Positions 23,789 to 36,780 of a stretch of 64,000 nt of DNA are shown one piece after another; the stretch's first letter is position 1, and every line of letters begins with the position of its first letter. This DNA is from Gentiana macrophylla (Eukaryota; Streptophyta; Magnoliopsida; Gentianales; Gentianaceae). The stretch lies in NCBI GenBank assembly GCA_026214975.1, contig JAOBSW010001146.1, forward strand, positions 124,001 to 188,000. The letters run 5' to 3'. The notes beneath the pieces are model-generated. The model was not told the origin of the DNA, made no database searches, and was given only the letters and a program-made list of their open reading frames with translations. The position numbers and the translations under genes were made by a program.

Positions 23789-24707
23789 GGAGACTTAGCC
23801 ATGTTATGTTATAATGGAAAATTGAATGAAACGGCACATGATTGAAAAAATTGAATAAATACCATATTATTTATCTCGTACCCTTAGAATTGTGAGTTCC
23901 TAGCTAAGAATTGATAGGAAATAAACCAAGTTTCATGAGTACGTGATCATTTTATACTTATGTTAGGTAAATTTAAGGATATTCATGCTCGTTTTTGCAA
24001 GTAGTTATTTATTATTCAATTACTCAATCTGTGAATCGAGTATACCGCGCGCAAATCATAATAATAATGAAGAAATTATGTGTACATTGCATAGATGATT
24101 GGTTATGTAAACTTAGTATCAATATCTATCTGTGATGCATTCTTATATTTTATCCATTAAAGCGGAGTAATAAGCTTGAGACGCACTGTGTTTGACAATG
24201 CGTTAAAACATCGGGCTTGTAGTAACATTACCAAAGTAGCCCGCGCTTGTGGTAATATTCGATGCTATACATGATCTAAGATAGGGGATACTCTAAAAGT
24301 TTTCTTCCTTGAGATTAATAGTATTAGAAAAATATGAAGATATGAAAAATATTCAACTATTTAAGAGGCTTTGAGTAGTACTCGGTCTCCAAGTCCAAAA
24401 CCCTATAGATACGCTCTTGCTTATTGCTCTAGTGCTCGACCATTGCGAGGCATAAGAAGTATGAATGCCGAGGTTGGTAGGTTGAGATTATGAAGTCAAG
24501 ATAAACTCTAATCTTTGCCACGAACATATATAACTAAATGCACATGCACACATCACTTCGATTCATAGTAAGTAGTGAATAATGGATATCTTATTAGCAT
24601 GACTAGTATGAGTTGACTTGAGTTTCTTGTGTAAGTATGATTTGACCATAGAAAATGTTGTCTTGGGGAATGACTTATTGATGCTTTGTTCGGGACGATC
24701 AAAGTCT

Positions 24708-24718
24708 AAGTGGGGAAG
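24708..24718 (+). other. E2 polypurine tract
   Basis: AAGTGGGGAAG lies four bases before the 3' LTR start. Confidence 0.88.
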
Positions 24719-24722
24719 TAGT

Positions 24723-26484
24723 TGATGACGGTCAAATTATACCCGTAAAAGTCATCAACGTTGACCTTAAATCGAGATTAATAATATATATTTCATATTA
24801 AATCACATGTTTATATTTATTATTTAATGTTAAGTGATTATTAATATGATATTTGGTATTTAGCCGTTTTCATTATTAAAAGCCGATTTATTGTGCGATA
24901 AATGCTGATTTTGTAGATCACGACAAATCGAGAGGATTAATGTCATTCAATCAATGGTCTCAAGATAATAGAGGAAGAAAATCGGAGCATTAAATGAAAG
25001 ATTAATCAGATCAACACGCAAGCGTGCAGTGGGGAGAAAGATAGACGAGAAAAACGATTAACGCGTGCAAAGTTAGGTTCGGTCGACCGAGCCTATAGCT
25101 TCGGTCGACCGAGTGGGGAGCTTCGGTTGACCGAGTGTGTCATCTCGGTCACTTATCGGATTTTTGCGTGTATATCTTCTAGATCCTTCATAAGTCGGTA
25201 GAAACTCCTATATAAGCAGCAGCTACGAGAAATTGTAAAAACACACCAACATATCCCTTCATTCTTTCTTCAATATTACAATTGATAATATAACTTTGAT
25301 ACAATGTAGAATAATTTGAGGGTTTCCAGCAATTTAAGGGCTGCAATATGTAAGCCTTTATTTTCTGTTTCTTTCTTTTAAGTAATTAATCCCTCCCAAT
25401 TATGCTTTATCGTTTGAATTAGTTAATCATAGCTAGATGATGTAGATCTAGGCTATGACGTCAGGGATGTGGCGACTCCTTGTCTATGGGGATCCCATAA
25501 CCTACGTCATAGACTTAGTATTTATTCATGAATCTGTATTGTTCAATTAATGTGTATCTAAGTTAGTTTATATGAATGCTTTACGAATTACTGTTTAATC
25601 CGTTGTGTATGATGAAACGCTGAGAGATACGTTCGGGGATGTAATCTGGGGGAAAAAGACCATTCGGTCGACCGAGCCCTGTTTTCATCCGTTAAATAGC
25701 CACGTCTTTATGGTTAGGTTAACTTAATAGAATTTATTATCTCAAGAGGTATGGCTATGGCTACGTTACTCGCTTAGTTTAATTAAAGCGTGTAAAAAGG
25801 AAATACCAATATAAAACTCTTAGGTAGGCTCATGAATTGATCTTGGACGTTGGCGTTATCTAGGTAGGTTTATATTCGGGAATTGCATGCACTGCTTATA
25901 CGTAGATCGTAAACTAGCATGAGACTATAACTTGGTAATTGCTAGTTGGGACGAGAGCTTGAGTGATCGTTTAGAAATACGCCTAACCATAGGAATATTG
26001 CCGGGGCGAGGTGTACGGTTAATATCGGCATCCTTAGAGTCGTAAGCGTGTGAGTTATATGAGATGGAGGCACCAAAAGGCGAAGTCACGTAACAATATC
26101 ACGTTGATTTAGTGACTTCATGGTGCTAAGTCAAGTTAAAGAGGATGACTCCCGTAGCCAATCTAAAATAGATACAAACGGATTGTGATTAATAAGTTCA
26201 ATTTATTATATAAATTATCTAGGTCCAAACGATAAAGACTATAATTGGGGAGGTTAATTACGTTGTGTCGAGTCGTGTCTTTACCTTTCTTATTTTATGT
26301 TGGTCGTAGACCGCCTCTATGTCCTTGACATGTTTAATTAATTGTTTGTATATAAGATGACCCACAATTGGTTCCCTGTGGGATCGACCTTGATTCACTA
26401 TAGCTATACTACGATGGGCCTAGTCCTCTTGCTAGTATTGGTTTATGGTGGTCAAGTATATTATAACCTGATTGACCCCGATCA
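24723..26484 (+). repeat. E2 3' LTR
   Basis: Starts TGATGACGG and ends CCCCGATCA, followed by the target duplication. It differs from the 5' LTR by scattered substitutions, several 1-3 base indels, and loss of one palindromic unit near 25660. Confidence 0.93.
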
Positions 26485-26489
26485 CATCT

Positions 26490-27060
26490 ACCAACAAAGG
26501 TAAAGCAAATGGTAGATCAACTGTATCTCAAGGAAACCGAAATGGTAAATCAACTGCTAGATCCACTAAAACAAATCAAGTCATGAACCAGAAAAATTAC
26601 AATCAGGGTAAGTCTAAGAATGTCAACCATTCAAAGATTCACACATCCAGGGGGAAAGGAAGATTATATCCCACTAATGATGATTGGAATTTTACTGCAT
26701 CTACTAATAAAACCGATAAGAACAATCATTCCAGAAACAAAACTTATCACAAGTTTCAGTCAAAAACTCAACAGAGAGCTAATCCCAATTCTCAACAAAA
26801 GTCCCAGTACCAAGGTCAGTCCAGACCTCAGTACATAAGGAATCATGGTAAGAATTCAATTTTTAATAGTAGAAAACATTTTGGAAATCAAAGTGAACCA
26901 GAAGACCTGAGAAATCATATACATAAGACACAATCCAGAAAAAGATATTATGGAAGTGTCGCCTATATATATGAAAACAAGTGCAACAATTTCCAGAGAA
27001 GACCCTATGGAAATATACCCAAAGTCTACTAACAACTGACCACTATGGACCCAAACAGAG
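26490..27060 (+). pseudogene. M gag C-terminus / gag-pol linker
   Basis: Continuation of M after E2. An ORF of about 180 codons is low in hydrophobic residues and rich in Asn, Lys, Gln, Ser and Arg, as in the linker after gag in SIRE-type elements; it contains repeated NGKST- and SQGNRN-like units. It ends at a stop near 27030, short of the protease. The original coding start is upstream of E2. Confidence 0.7.
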
Positions 27061-27094
27061 TTGGGTACCTAAAACATTTTAATTTGTTTTGCAG

Positions 27095-30000
27095 GATATA
27101 TGGTAATTTGACAGTTGTTGCTCAAGGCACATGACAAAGAGCAAGGACTGTCTAAGTGATTTTATTGCCAAAGATGGACCAAATGTTAATTTTGGAAGTA
27201 AAGACAAACCTGGACTAACCAAAGGATATGGCACCTTGATCAGAAATGGTCTTACGATCAAGAATGTATCTTATGTAGAAGGATTGCATTACAACCTACT
27301 AAGCACCAGTCAATTCTGTGATATGGGATATAAAGTTATGTTTGACAAAGATTTATGCATTGTCATCAGTGAAACATCATTTCAAGTTGTTTTGGCCGGA
27401 AGAAGAAAATAGAACATGTATGTTGTAGATTGCACTACAACTGTTGCAGAAACCAGTTTACTTGTGCACACCAAATCAGAAATCAGCTGGTTGTGGCACA
27501 AGTAACCGAGACATCTAAACTTTGATGACATCAACACCCTCGTCAAGAAACAGTTAGTCATTGGACTACCAGAAATATCTTATAAGAAGGATAGCTTATG
27601 TGATTCTTGTCAACAAGGAAAGCAAACAAAAGCAAGTTTCAAGACTATGTCTCAGCATTCAACAACCAGAGTTCTGGAACTACTACATATGGAATTATTC
27701 TGACCTATTACACCAATTAGTATCAGTGGAAAGAAGTATACATTTGTGGTAGTAGACGATTTTTCAAGATACACTTGGGTTATCTTCTTAACCAAGAAAA
27801 TTAAAACCAAGCAAAGACTTAGTGAATTACTCAAGAGACTTCAGAATCAGAAAGGTGTATCAGTTGTAAAGATAAGATCAGAAAAAGGAACTGAATTTCT
27901 CAACAATGTGATTATTGAATATTGTGAAGAAAATGGTGTTTTACACCAACTTGCTGCCACGGAAACACCTCAACAGAATGGTGTAGATGAAAGGAGAAAT
28001 AGAACGCTCAAAAAAGCAGGGAGAACTATGATCTGTGAAGCAAAACTACCTGAAAGATATTGGGCCGAAGCAGTTAACACAGCTTGCTATACACAGAACA
28101 GAGCTTTCAAGAATAAAAGGCATGAGAAGACTCCTTATGAAATTTGGAATGGAAGGAACCAAATGTTTCTTACTTTCATGCTTTTGGAAGTAAATGTTTC
28201 ATACATAACAATAGGAAAGATCAACTTCATGTTTTTCAGCCCAAAGCTGATGAAGGAATTTTTCTAGGTTATTCAAGTGTTAGAAAAGCATTCAGAGTAC
28301 TAAATAAGAGGACACTCAAGCATGAGGAATCAATACATGTGGTGTTTGATGAACCAAACTTCCCTGGTGAAACAAATAAAAACAGACCAGAACCAGTTTC
28401 TCAGTCTTAGTTACCAATCTTGCCAGAATCAGTTTTTGTTGACATTGGAAGACTACGGATTTCAAATTCTTCAGATCAAGATCAGTCTCAGTTTTCAACC
28501 ACTCAACAACCCACTTCTGAACAAAATGATTCTAACTCAGTTGAAGAAATTCAAGAACCAGTTCTTGAAGAACCATTCGAACTAAATGTAAATCCCTTGA
28601 TGCAAGCACCTGCTTATCAATGGATGAGAGATTACCCTGAAGAACAAGTTATTGTTGACACTCAAGCTGGAGTTCGAACAAGACATCAACTAGATGCAAT
28701 GATTGCATGTTTTCTATCTCAATCTAAACCTAAGGAGATAGAAGAAGCTTTGAATGATCTAGACTGGATACTAGCTATGCAAGAAGAACTGAATGAATTC
28801 GGAAGAAATCAAGTATGGGAATTGGTAGAAAGACCACTTCATGTGAATATTATTGGAACCAAATGGGTACTCAGAAAAAAACTTTATGAAGATGGGAAAA
28901 TCATCACAAACAAAGCTAGATTCATAGCTAAAGGGTATTCTCAAGCAGAAGGCATAGATTTTGATGAAACTTATGCGCCAGTTGCAAGATTAGAAGCAAT
29001 TAGGCTATTTCTTGCCTTTGCTGCTCACAAAAAGTTCAAAGTATACCAGATGGATGTTAAGAGCGCATTTTTATAATGGAATACTTGAAGAAGAAGTTTA
29101 TGTTCAGCAACCACATGGATTCGAGATCAAAAATCAAACTGATAAAGTTTTCAGACTAAGGAAAGCTCTTTATGGACTTAAACAAGCACCAAGAGCTTGG
29201 TATGAGACTCTATCTCAGTTTCTAGTGGATAATGGATTTATCAAAGGAACTATTGAAAACACTTTATTCAAAATGAAAAATGAAGAGAGCACTCTACTTG
29301 TGATCTATGATGATGACATTATTTTTGGATCAGAAAATGAACAGTTATGTGAGAAATTTGCAAGTTTAATGAAGAGCAAATTTCAGATGAGTATGATGGG
29401 AGAATTGAATTACTTTCTTGGATTACAAGTTAAACAATTAGATGATGGAATTTTCATTCACCAAACCAAGTTCACAAGAGAACTTATCAAAAGTTTGGTA
29501 CGGAAAAATCAGCTGGAATTTATCACCAATGGGGACCAACATCTGGTTAGATAAAGACAAAGAAGGCAAAGATGTTGATCAAACACTTTACAGAAGAATG
29601 ATTGGAAGCTTACTCTATCTTACAACAAGTAGGACAGACATATCTTTTACTGTTGGTGTATGTGCAAGATTTCAGTCGAAACCAAAGGAAAGTCATCTCA
29701 CAGTTGTAAAAAGAACCATGAAGTATCTGAAAGATACAGATGGGGTTGGAATTTGGTATTCATGAGAAGGAGAATTCAAGCTGATATCTTACTCAGACTC
29801 AGATTATGCAGGATGCAAAGTGGACAGAAAGAGCACCTTAGGCACATGTCAGTTGCAAAGAAATAGACTTGTGTCTTGGTTTAGAAAAAAGCAAAACTCT
29901 ATCTCAACTTCAACAGCTGAAGCGGAATATATAGCAGCTGGAAGTTGTTGTGCTCAAGTTTTATGGATTAAACAACAATTAAGAGATTATGGGTTAGAAG

Positions 30001-30248
30001 AAGGAACGATTCCCATAATGTGTGACAACATAAGTGCAATTTCAATAACTGACAATCCAGTTTTACACTCAAGGACAAAACACATAGATGTGCGTCACCA
30101 CTTTATAACAGGTCATGCGGAGAAAAAGGATATGACAGTTCTTTATGTACCTACTGAAGATTAGTTGGCCGACATCTTTACAAAAACTTTGGACAAAGAA
30201 AGATTTTCCAAACTTAGAACTGAATTGGGGATAATCAAAGTCAGTTAA
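27095..30248 (+). pseudogene. M pol: protease, integrase, reverse transcriptase, RNase H (broken)
   Basis: Ty1/copia domain order is preserved. At 27110 the protease active site reads DSCCSRHMT, with Cys where the family has Gly (DSG). The integrase zinc finger (about 27495-27615) ends CDSCQQGK but its His side holds a stop. Integrase core: VVDDFSRYTWV (about 27750), then RSEKGTEFLNN with Glu where the catalytic Asp is expected, then QQNGVDERRNRTL. Reverse transcriptase runs about 28740-29500: [30 protein letters not shown], and YDDDI in place of YVDDI. RNase H is about 29880-30165: STAEAEYIAAGS, then SRTKHIDVRHHFI. Frameshifts fall near 28165, 29070 and 29500, and stops at 28408 and 30162. 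Lineage: SIRE/Maximus. Confidence 0.93.
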
Positions 30249-30666
30249 GTCAGATAAGCTAGAGAATCATCAAGGGGATTAATCTTTGTTATGCTGGTGC
30301 GCTCACTTAACATATCAGTCATTGACATCAACAATCTCAAATTGACCAACTTTATTCTAGAACTGACCTCAACATCAGTTTTTTAAGAGTCAATTTAAGT
30401 CAAGGGTTGATAAGATAAAATCGACAGCGGTTATATCGCATTTAATTACCGCAGTTTCTCAGAATATATTGTGTGTACACCCCTTTACTGTCAGAACAGT
30501 ACATGCCTTGGTTACACAAACCATCATGGAATTTGAAAAGTTGTACTAATCAACCGTCAGTACATTACCCCTATATATCCAACCTCCATTCACATTTCCT
30601 TAAAATCAAAAATCAGATTTTTCATAATCTCCAAATTCAATTTTTGTTTTCACACTCAATTCAAAA

Positions 30667-32128
30667 ATGGCTACCTCATAGAAATCACAAGAAGAAAGAT
30701 TGATCACAGATTTAGATGTGTATACTTTCGAAATTTATGAAACTATGTGCAACAACACTCTGTTAGCAAGTTATATCAGCGAGAAGATCCAGAAACAACC
30801 AGGATTAAGAAACATTCTGGAGGTTACTTTCAACGAAAAACATGATGTGGAGGGAATTTTGCAGTTCTGGGAGAATATGCGTTTGGTATGAGACTCCCTA
30901 TTCACTACTGTTCGTGGAGATCGTATTATTATAAATGAACGAGTCATGAAGTCACTATTTGGTTTCACAACATCATCCGTGACATCAATAGATTTGACTT
31001 CTCTACCATTGAAAATAGACGCCTTTCTTAGGCAGATTACATTATCTAAGGAACCAGTAGAAGTTGGTATCCATGTTGAAAAACTCAAGACATAGTTCCG
31101 ATATCTTAGCAGATGGCTCAGCAGACATGTTATTGGAAAATCCAAAAGAATCAACATACTCTCCGATGACAATGTTTATCTGATAAACATAATTTGGGAT
31201 GAACTACAATTCAATTGGGCCGGTTATGTCATCAATCAGATAAAGAAGCATCACTTAGCTAAATTGGAAAGTATACAAAGAGCTCAAGCTGAAGGACAAG
31301 TAAGCTTGTTATGATTCCGACCAAGAAAACACTCGGTGGAATAATTCAATTTTATCTGGAAAAACTTGAGGCGGGAAGAATGCAAGATAAACTGCAGCTA
31401 CAACTACCAATCTGAGAGGAACTTGCAAAGCAGTCACAAGAACAACTTCCCAACCTGAAGCCAGACTGAAAACTATGTCTCAAAGAGGAAAGTGAACACA
31501 AAGGAATCAAGCGGAAAGCCGAATCAGCAAAAGAAAGATCAGTTGTAAAATGTTTGTACCTAGAAACTTTGAGTAAGAAATCACCAACTGAGGGGGGACA
31601 ACAACAACTAACAACTGAAGTTACAAAGAAAAGCATTCCTGCTGGTGATACTTCTCAGTTACAACACCAACCAGATCAGCAACAAGCCCCAGTTTTTGAA
31701 GCTGATAGAATCATCAGGCTAATGAAAATGAAACTCAAACCATAAGATTCTCGTTATGCTTTTTTAAAATCTGAAGAAAAGGTACTCTTGAAGGAATTTG
31801 AAATTAGATATCTATATACTTTGTTTCCTATGTCAGAATTTCATGCAAATTGTTTCAATAGATTCACTGAACTAGCTCAACGAAGAGAATCAACCACATC
31901 ATCTATTCCTGAAGATACTTCAAAGAAAAAGGATGATGGTGAAGATGATAATTCAAGGAAAGAAGCAGACATGACTATAGTTTTGCAAAAGGATAATCAA
32001 CCTCCACCTCTAGCTACGCAAACTGTAACTCAGCAAAAAGATTTGCCAGTTGGAAATCAGACAGCTGACAATCATCAAGCAGGTGATGGATTTAATAATC
32101 AGCAACTTATGATCATTGAAGATATCAC
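30667..32128 (+). pseudogene. M envelope-like extra ORF, 5' part
   Basis: SIRE/Maximus elements carry an extra ORF after pol, often called envelope-like; its function is not established. ATG at 30667 is followed after four codons by TAG, then an open segment from about 30682 with a frame break near 30890. Visible stretches include VMKSLFGF, ILSDDNVYLINIIWDELQFNWAGYVI (split at several stops), a Gln/Thr-rich middle, and an acidic segment at about 31860-31990. E4 interrupts the ORF at 32129. I see no confident signal peptide or transmembrane segment. Confidence 0.75.
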
Positions 32129-33664
32129 TGTTAGGTGTAGTGCCCGAAAGACAATTATCTAATTGTTTTAGGACAGAATTAATAATTCATCTTATTATAT
32201 TCAAGTATGCTTAAATTAAGACACTACTAAAAACCCTAAGTACCTCGTTTATGTAATCACATAACGCAGTGAAAGGCTATACACACGAGGATTGAGTTAG
32301 TGAGATGTACTTAAAATTAACTTAGTCCTTAGCGTTTAATAATCTGAGTACGGGTCTCATGATTAATTTGCTAATAATGCGCCCAGAACACTTTAGGTGT
32401 GACAGTCTTATCCGGATTGTCGGTAATAGGGTACCTAATGGGGCATTTATATATGATGGTAATCATATAGGGCTGGACCGATTTGATTGGAGTTCTCGAT
32501 ATAATTCCGTGATCGAGAAGTCTTATCGAATCACAAGATGATCATATATGGATTAATCTCAATCCTGAGGTGATAACAGACAACTGCTTAGACTTGGGTG
32601 GAGTTTGATGTGTTAGTAAGGATCACTTCGTAGTATGTGGTCCAACACTTCTCGTTGGCTCTATTCTAGGATGAGTGAGTATTTTGTGCTATCACAGATA
32701 TGGAATCCATTCCTTCCCTCGGGAAGTAAACAGACAGTTCCCTTATTTGTTAACCCAAAAAACTGATCGATCGGCCGAGTTCATATTATATTTGTTATGA
32801 ACTAATTGATCACTAGTGGGTTAATGGTAAATAAGGATAATATGTTTTGAGAAGGGTTTATGGAAATATCCCGAATCGAAGTGAACAGTCTATGAAGGAT
32901 TTATCCGTATGTAATGATTATATCAGTGGACGCTTTTGACTCATAAATTGAGTGTAAGTTATCTATATTCGATAGAGTTCAGTTTCGGGTTTATGGTGGT
33001 GTAATCCCAGAATTAATAGGTTGGATATAAGTATTCTGTCTGATGAATAATTTTATTCGATTTGTTGTAGCTACTGAATATGGGTCAATGGTCCCTGACG
33101 TGGCTCCCAAAATAGCATAATTAGTTTTCTCATCGTTTCACCTCAATTATATAATTAAATAGTGCATTGGGCTATTTAATTTGGTATGTGGATTAATTTT
33201 TTAGTTGGACTAGATAATTAAAATGAAAATTACATTTTTTCGTGGACTCGGCCCAAGTGTGGAATTTTCGTGTGGACTAGGGTTTTACCCAAGTCTTGGC
33301 CGAAAATTATATTATTTGTTATTGGGAAATTTGTTTTCTCAATAAATAATAAGACATGTGATTAAATTATTTGTGTGTTAAATAATTTAAGGAAAGGAAA
33401 ATCTTTTGTATATCCTAATTAATTTTAGGAATTTTTTAGATTTAACTTTTTAAGGGAAAAGGATTATTATAATTGATTTTGTATTAATTATTTAATCCTT
33501 GGGCATAAGTTTTACTCTCCTATATAAAGAGAGTTCTCCCAAGCCTTTTGACATCACATATATCACGCCTATTTCATAAAAATATAGCTTGGCATTTTCG
33601 GCTATAGTTCTTTGGGTTCGAGTTTAGAAAACTTCGGGTTTTCTTGGTAGCATATCAAGGAGGT
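32129..33664 (+). repeat. E4 5' LTR, left part
   Basis: Matches the 3' LTR 54330-55860. TATATAA is at 33521-33527. The last five bases (GAGGT, 33660-33664) are the left target duplication of E3. Confidence 0.92.
33521..33527 (+). promoter_or_regulatory. E4 LTR TATA box
   Basis: TATATAA followed by AGAGAG, in both E4 LTRs (second copy 55719-55725) and in E6 (minus strand, 58106-58100). Confidence 0.7.
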
Positions 33665-35422
33665 TGATAACGGTCATTTTGTGCCCGTTATTCTATGACC
33701 TTTATCCCCGATTCTAGTTTAAAGGAGCTATAATAGAGTAATAATAAGTCGTAATACGCCTAATTTGCATATGCCGAGAGTTACGATTCATTATTATGTA
33801 TTATGATGTTTTATTATATTATTTGATATTACAGACTGTATTTCATGTGATATTTGTAGTAACTCATTTGGGAGCACAAGGATGGACTTGGAAAAGCTTT
33901 GATGGATCACGAGACAAGTTCAGGAGGCCCAAGAGGTAAAAGAGGAAAGAGCCCGGGAGCATGTAAGGCTCGGTCGACCGAGCCTTTGTGCATTCGGTCG
34001 ACCGAGTGGGCCTACTGATCCGAGAAGAAGTTCGGCACATTATTTGAGTCGGCTAGGGTTGAGTGTCGGTATTTTAAGTCGGTTTTCTATGACGGTGAGG
34101 CTCTATATAAACACAAGCCCTTTGTATTTTTTTATTATGCATTCACCAATACTATTTCATATTTACAAATAAGCTAATAAGGATTCTTTAGGCTTCATGG
34201 AGGTTGCTAGGGTTGCAAACATGTAAGCCCTAGTTTATCTTCTTGTTTTCTTTTAAGTAATCAATTTCCCAATTATGCTTTGATTGTTTGAGTAGGTATT
34301 CATATCTAGATGATGTAGATCTAGGATATGACGTTAGGGCAATGGTGATACCTTGTCTATAAGGATCCCAAACCCCACGCCCTCTACCTAACATCTACGG
34401 ATGAATCTGTGTGTTTAATTTACGTGTATTTAGATTAGTCTATATGATGTCACGATGATTCGCTATATAATCCGATTCGTATATGAAACGCTGAGAAATA
34501 TGTTCGGGGATGTAAATCTGGGGAGTCAGACTCTCGGGTGACCGAGAGGTGTCACTCGGTCGACCGAGAGCACCTATTCGGTCGACCGAGAGTTGTCAAG
34601 CCTGTTTTCATCCGTTAATCGACCACGTCTTTATGATTAGGTTAGCTTAATTGAATCTGTTATCTCAGTAGGTATGGCTATGGCTACGTCACTCACTTGA
34701 TTTAATTAAAAGCGTGTAAAAAGGAAATACCGGTATAAAACTCTTAGGTAGGCTCATGAATTGATCTTGGACTTTCAGCGTTATCTAGGTAGGGTTATAT
34801 TAGGAATTGCGCGCACCTTCTTATCGTAGATCGTAAACTAGCATGAGACTATAAATTGGTAATTGTTAGTTGGACGAGAGTTTGAGTGATCGTTTCAGAA
34901 ATACGCCTAACCAAAGGAATGTTGCCTGGACGAGGTGTACGGTTAATATCGGCATCCTTAGAGTCGTAAGCGTGTGAGTTATATGAGATGGAGGCACCAA
35001 AAGGCGAAGTCACGTAACAACATCACGTTGATCTAGTGACCTAACGGTGCTAAGTCAAGTTAAAGAGGATGACTCCCGTAGCCACTATAAATGAATATGG
35101 ACGGATTAATAGTTGATAAGTCTTGTTGTTATATAAATTGTCTAGATCCGAGAGGATCACGGTTATAATTAGGCGCTTGATTACGTTATTTGTTTATGTG
35201 TTATTTATATGTTTGAGTGTGTCTTTCTTTTCTCGTACTTTATGTTGGTCATAGACCGTATTTGTCAAACGAAATAACTGGTTGACTATTTAAGTTAGGA
35301 TCCACAAATTGATTCTCTGTGGGATCGACCTCGACTCTATCTAGCTATACTGCGATTGAACCTAGTTCACTTGCTATTGGTTATTTAGGCATCGAGTTAG
35401 TAATTTAACTTGACCGCAATCA
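33665..35422 (+). repeat. E3 5' LTR
   Basis: Starts TGATAACGG and ends CCGCAATCA. Palindromic CGGTCGACCG motifs are near 33971 and 33995 in U3 and near 34556 and 34579 in R-U5, plus a variant CGGGTGACCG near 34534. TATATAA is at 34104-34110. Confidence 0.93.
34104..34110 (+). promoter_or_regulatory. E3 LTR TATA box
   Basis: TATATAA followed by ACACAAG; identical site in the 3' LTR at 40703-40709. Confidence 0.7.
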
Positions 35423-35428
35423 AGTTTT

Positions 35429-35446
35429 TGGCGCCGTTGCCGGGGA
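35429..35446 (+). other. E3 primer-binding site (tRNA-Asp)
   Basis: TGGCGCCGTTGCCGGGGA, six bases after the LTR, identical to the E2 site. Confidence 0.93.
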
Positions 35447-35479
35447 ATCAATGGTCCAACTGCTTAAATGATCTACTTG

Positions 35480-35625
35480 CTTATTTTTTTTTTTTTTTTT
35501 TTTTTTTGTTTCTGTTTTCTTTTACAAGTGAGTAAAATAAATAAAAAAAAAAAAAAAATATATTTATATATATATGTTCTGTATGTTCGGTCGACCGAAC
35601 AATGCTGCTCGGTCGACCGAGCCCT
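35480..35625 (+). repeat. Poly-T/poly-A tracts and two palindromic motifs in the E3 leader
   Basis: A run of more than 20 T (about 35485-35507) and an A-rich run (about 35546-35560) precede TTCGGTCGACCGAA (near 35587) and CTCGGTCGACCGAG (near 35608). The same motif type is in the LTR of this element, so it occurs in both LTR and leader. Confidence 0.8.
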
Positions 35626-35797
35626 TTCATTGTTCTATATTATCTGACGGCATTGTTTTCCCTTCGTTTCTGTTTTTTCCCGTTAGTAGGTTGTAAGCCT
35701 AGCAGCAGTATGAGCAATCGTACTGACTGTTAGTTTATTGACCGTTTGTTGTTTTTCTCATGTTGCAGATAATCAGAACTAAATCACTCAGGTAAGA

Positions 35798-36780
35798 TTG
35801 TTCGTGATAAACAATATGTCATCAAAACAATTTTCCAAGGTTAAGGAAGAGGATGTTAACGTTTTACGAACCAAGACAACACCAATGAAGCCGATAACGC
35901 AAAAGCTGAAGGAGAGAATAGCAAAAATGAAAGAACGAATTCAGGAAGCCAGGAAGTCAAGGGAAGCAAGTGAAGCGTATGTAAAAAGAGGTATGTGTGC
36001 TTTAAATCCCGAAGTGATTTCTTCGGATTCGGACTCAGATTCAGATTCGTATATTGATTATATGGATTACATGTCGGAGATAGAGTCTGGTTCTGAGAGT
36101 AGCGTAGATATGGAACGACCTATAGTCACCTGTGCTAAGGAGGCAAAATATGTTGAAGATGAATCTCGGTTAATGCCAAAGTTAGATGACCCTGGGGCAT
36201 TCCTTGTAGATGTTACCCTAGAACAAGCACACTTGGGATTGGCTTTAATTGACTCTGGATCGAGCTTAAACATTTTCCCTAAAAGCCTTTGCGATAGGAA
36301 TATGATTCTGACTCCCACAAACACCCCGCTAAAAGTGAGATTCGCGGATAGTACTAGAACCATCATGTCTGGACAGATGAATAACATGATCATTGGTATC
36401 GGACAACTTCGGTTTAAGATAGATTTGGTCGTAATGGACATGTAGAGCATCCGTATAGCCCAATTATCTTGGGTAGGCCCTTTATTAATACCTCTAGAGC
36501 TCTTATTCGTATGACTAGGCATGAGATCACATTGTTTGATGCTAAAGGTTCTGAGACTTTTGGGATAAAGAACCCTGAGTTCCCTATTCCGGTAAGTTTA
36601 AACATTATAGAAGTCGTTGGTTCTAAACCGGATGTGATTCCAAGTTCAGAGGAGTGTGATGATGACAATGTTGACGATCGAGATGAGAAAGAGGTCCTTA
36701 CAATCCTAAGCCGAGATAGAGCTGTTCAGCCTGCACCTGTAGTTAATAAGGATGATGCCAAGCCTCGTTTCAAAACCTAA
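35798..36780 (+). pseudogene. E3 gag-end / aspartic protease remnant
   Basis: The ORF at 35798-36445 starts with a Lys/Glu-rich, probably coiled-coil segment (about 35870-35970). An acidic DSDSDSDS run follows near 36025, then the retropepsin active-site block ALIDSGSSLNIFP at about 36241-36279. The frame is lost near 36440. In another frame IILGRPFINTSRALI (about 36460-36505) supplies the second conserved retropepsin block, and the frame runs on to 36780. Catalytic Asp with S-G is intact. Family knowledge: the retropepsin of Tat/Athila gag-pol matures the polyprotein. No reverse transcriptase or integrase follows. Confidence 0.85.

Larger units (their letters stand above)
20938..24707 (+). 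other. E2 internal region without recognisable genes
   Basis: The leader contains a T-rich run near 21348. Blocks at 21170-21420, 22060-22400 and 22560-24700 match E1. A 151-codon ORF at 22573-23028, rich in Phe, Pro, Ser and Thr, has a diverged counterpart in E1 (minus strand, about 9420-9850) and a look-alike in E3 (37453-37735). I recognise no domain in it and would not call it a gene. A degenerate trace of the E3 coding tail is near 22250-22320. Confidence 0.7.
19128..26484 (+). mobile_element. E2: non-autonomous Tat/Athila-type LTR element inserted in M gag
   Basis: The element spans 7357 bp. Target duplication CATCT is at 19123-19127 and 26485-26489. LTRs are 19128-20914 and 24723-26484, the tRNA-Asp primer site is 20920-20937, and the polypurine tract is 24708-24718. 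The 3.8-kb internal region shows no gag or pol domain, making it LARD-like. The two LTRs are nearly identical by eye, so insertion is recent. One clear difference is loss of one inverted-repeat unit (about 22 bp) near 25660 relative to 20064-20100. A roughly 365-bp block shared with E4/E6 lies at 21691-22055. Confidence 0.93.

Noticed and set aside
32359..32541. 60-65 codon ORFs repeated at 32359 and 54561
   Set aside because: They are the same stretch of the two E4 LTR copies; conservation reflects LTR identity.
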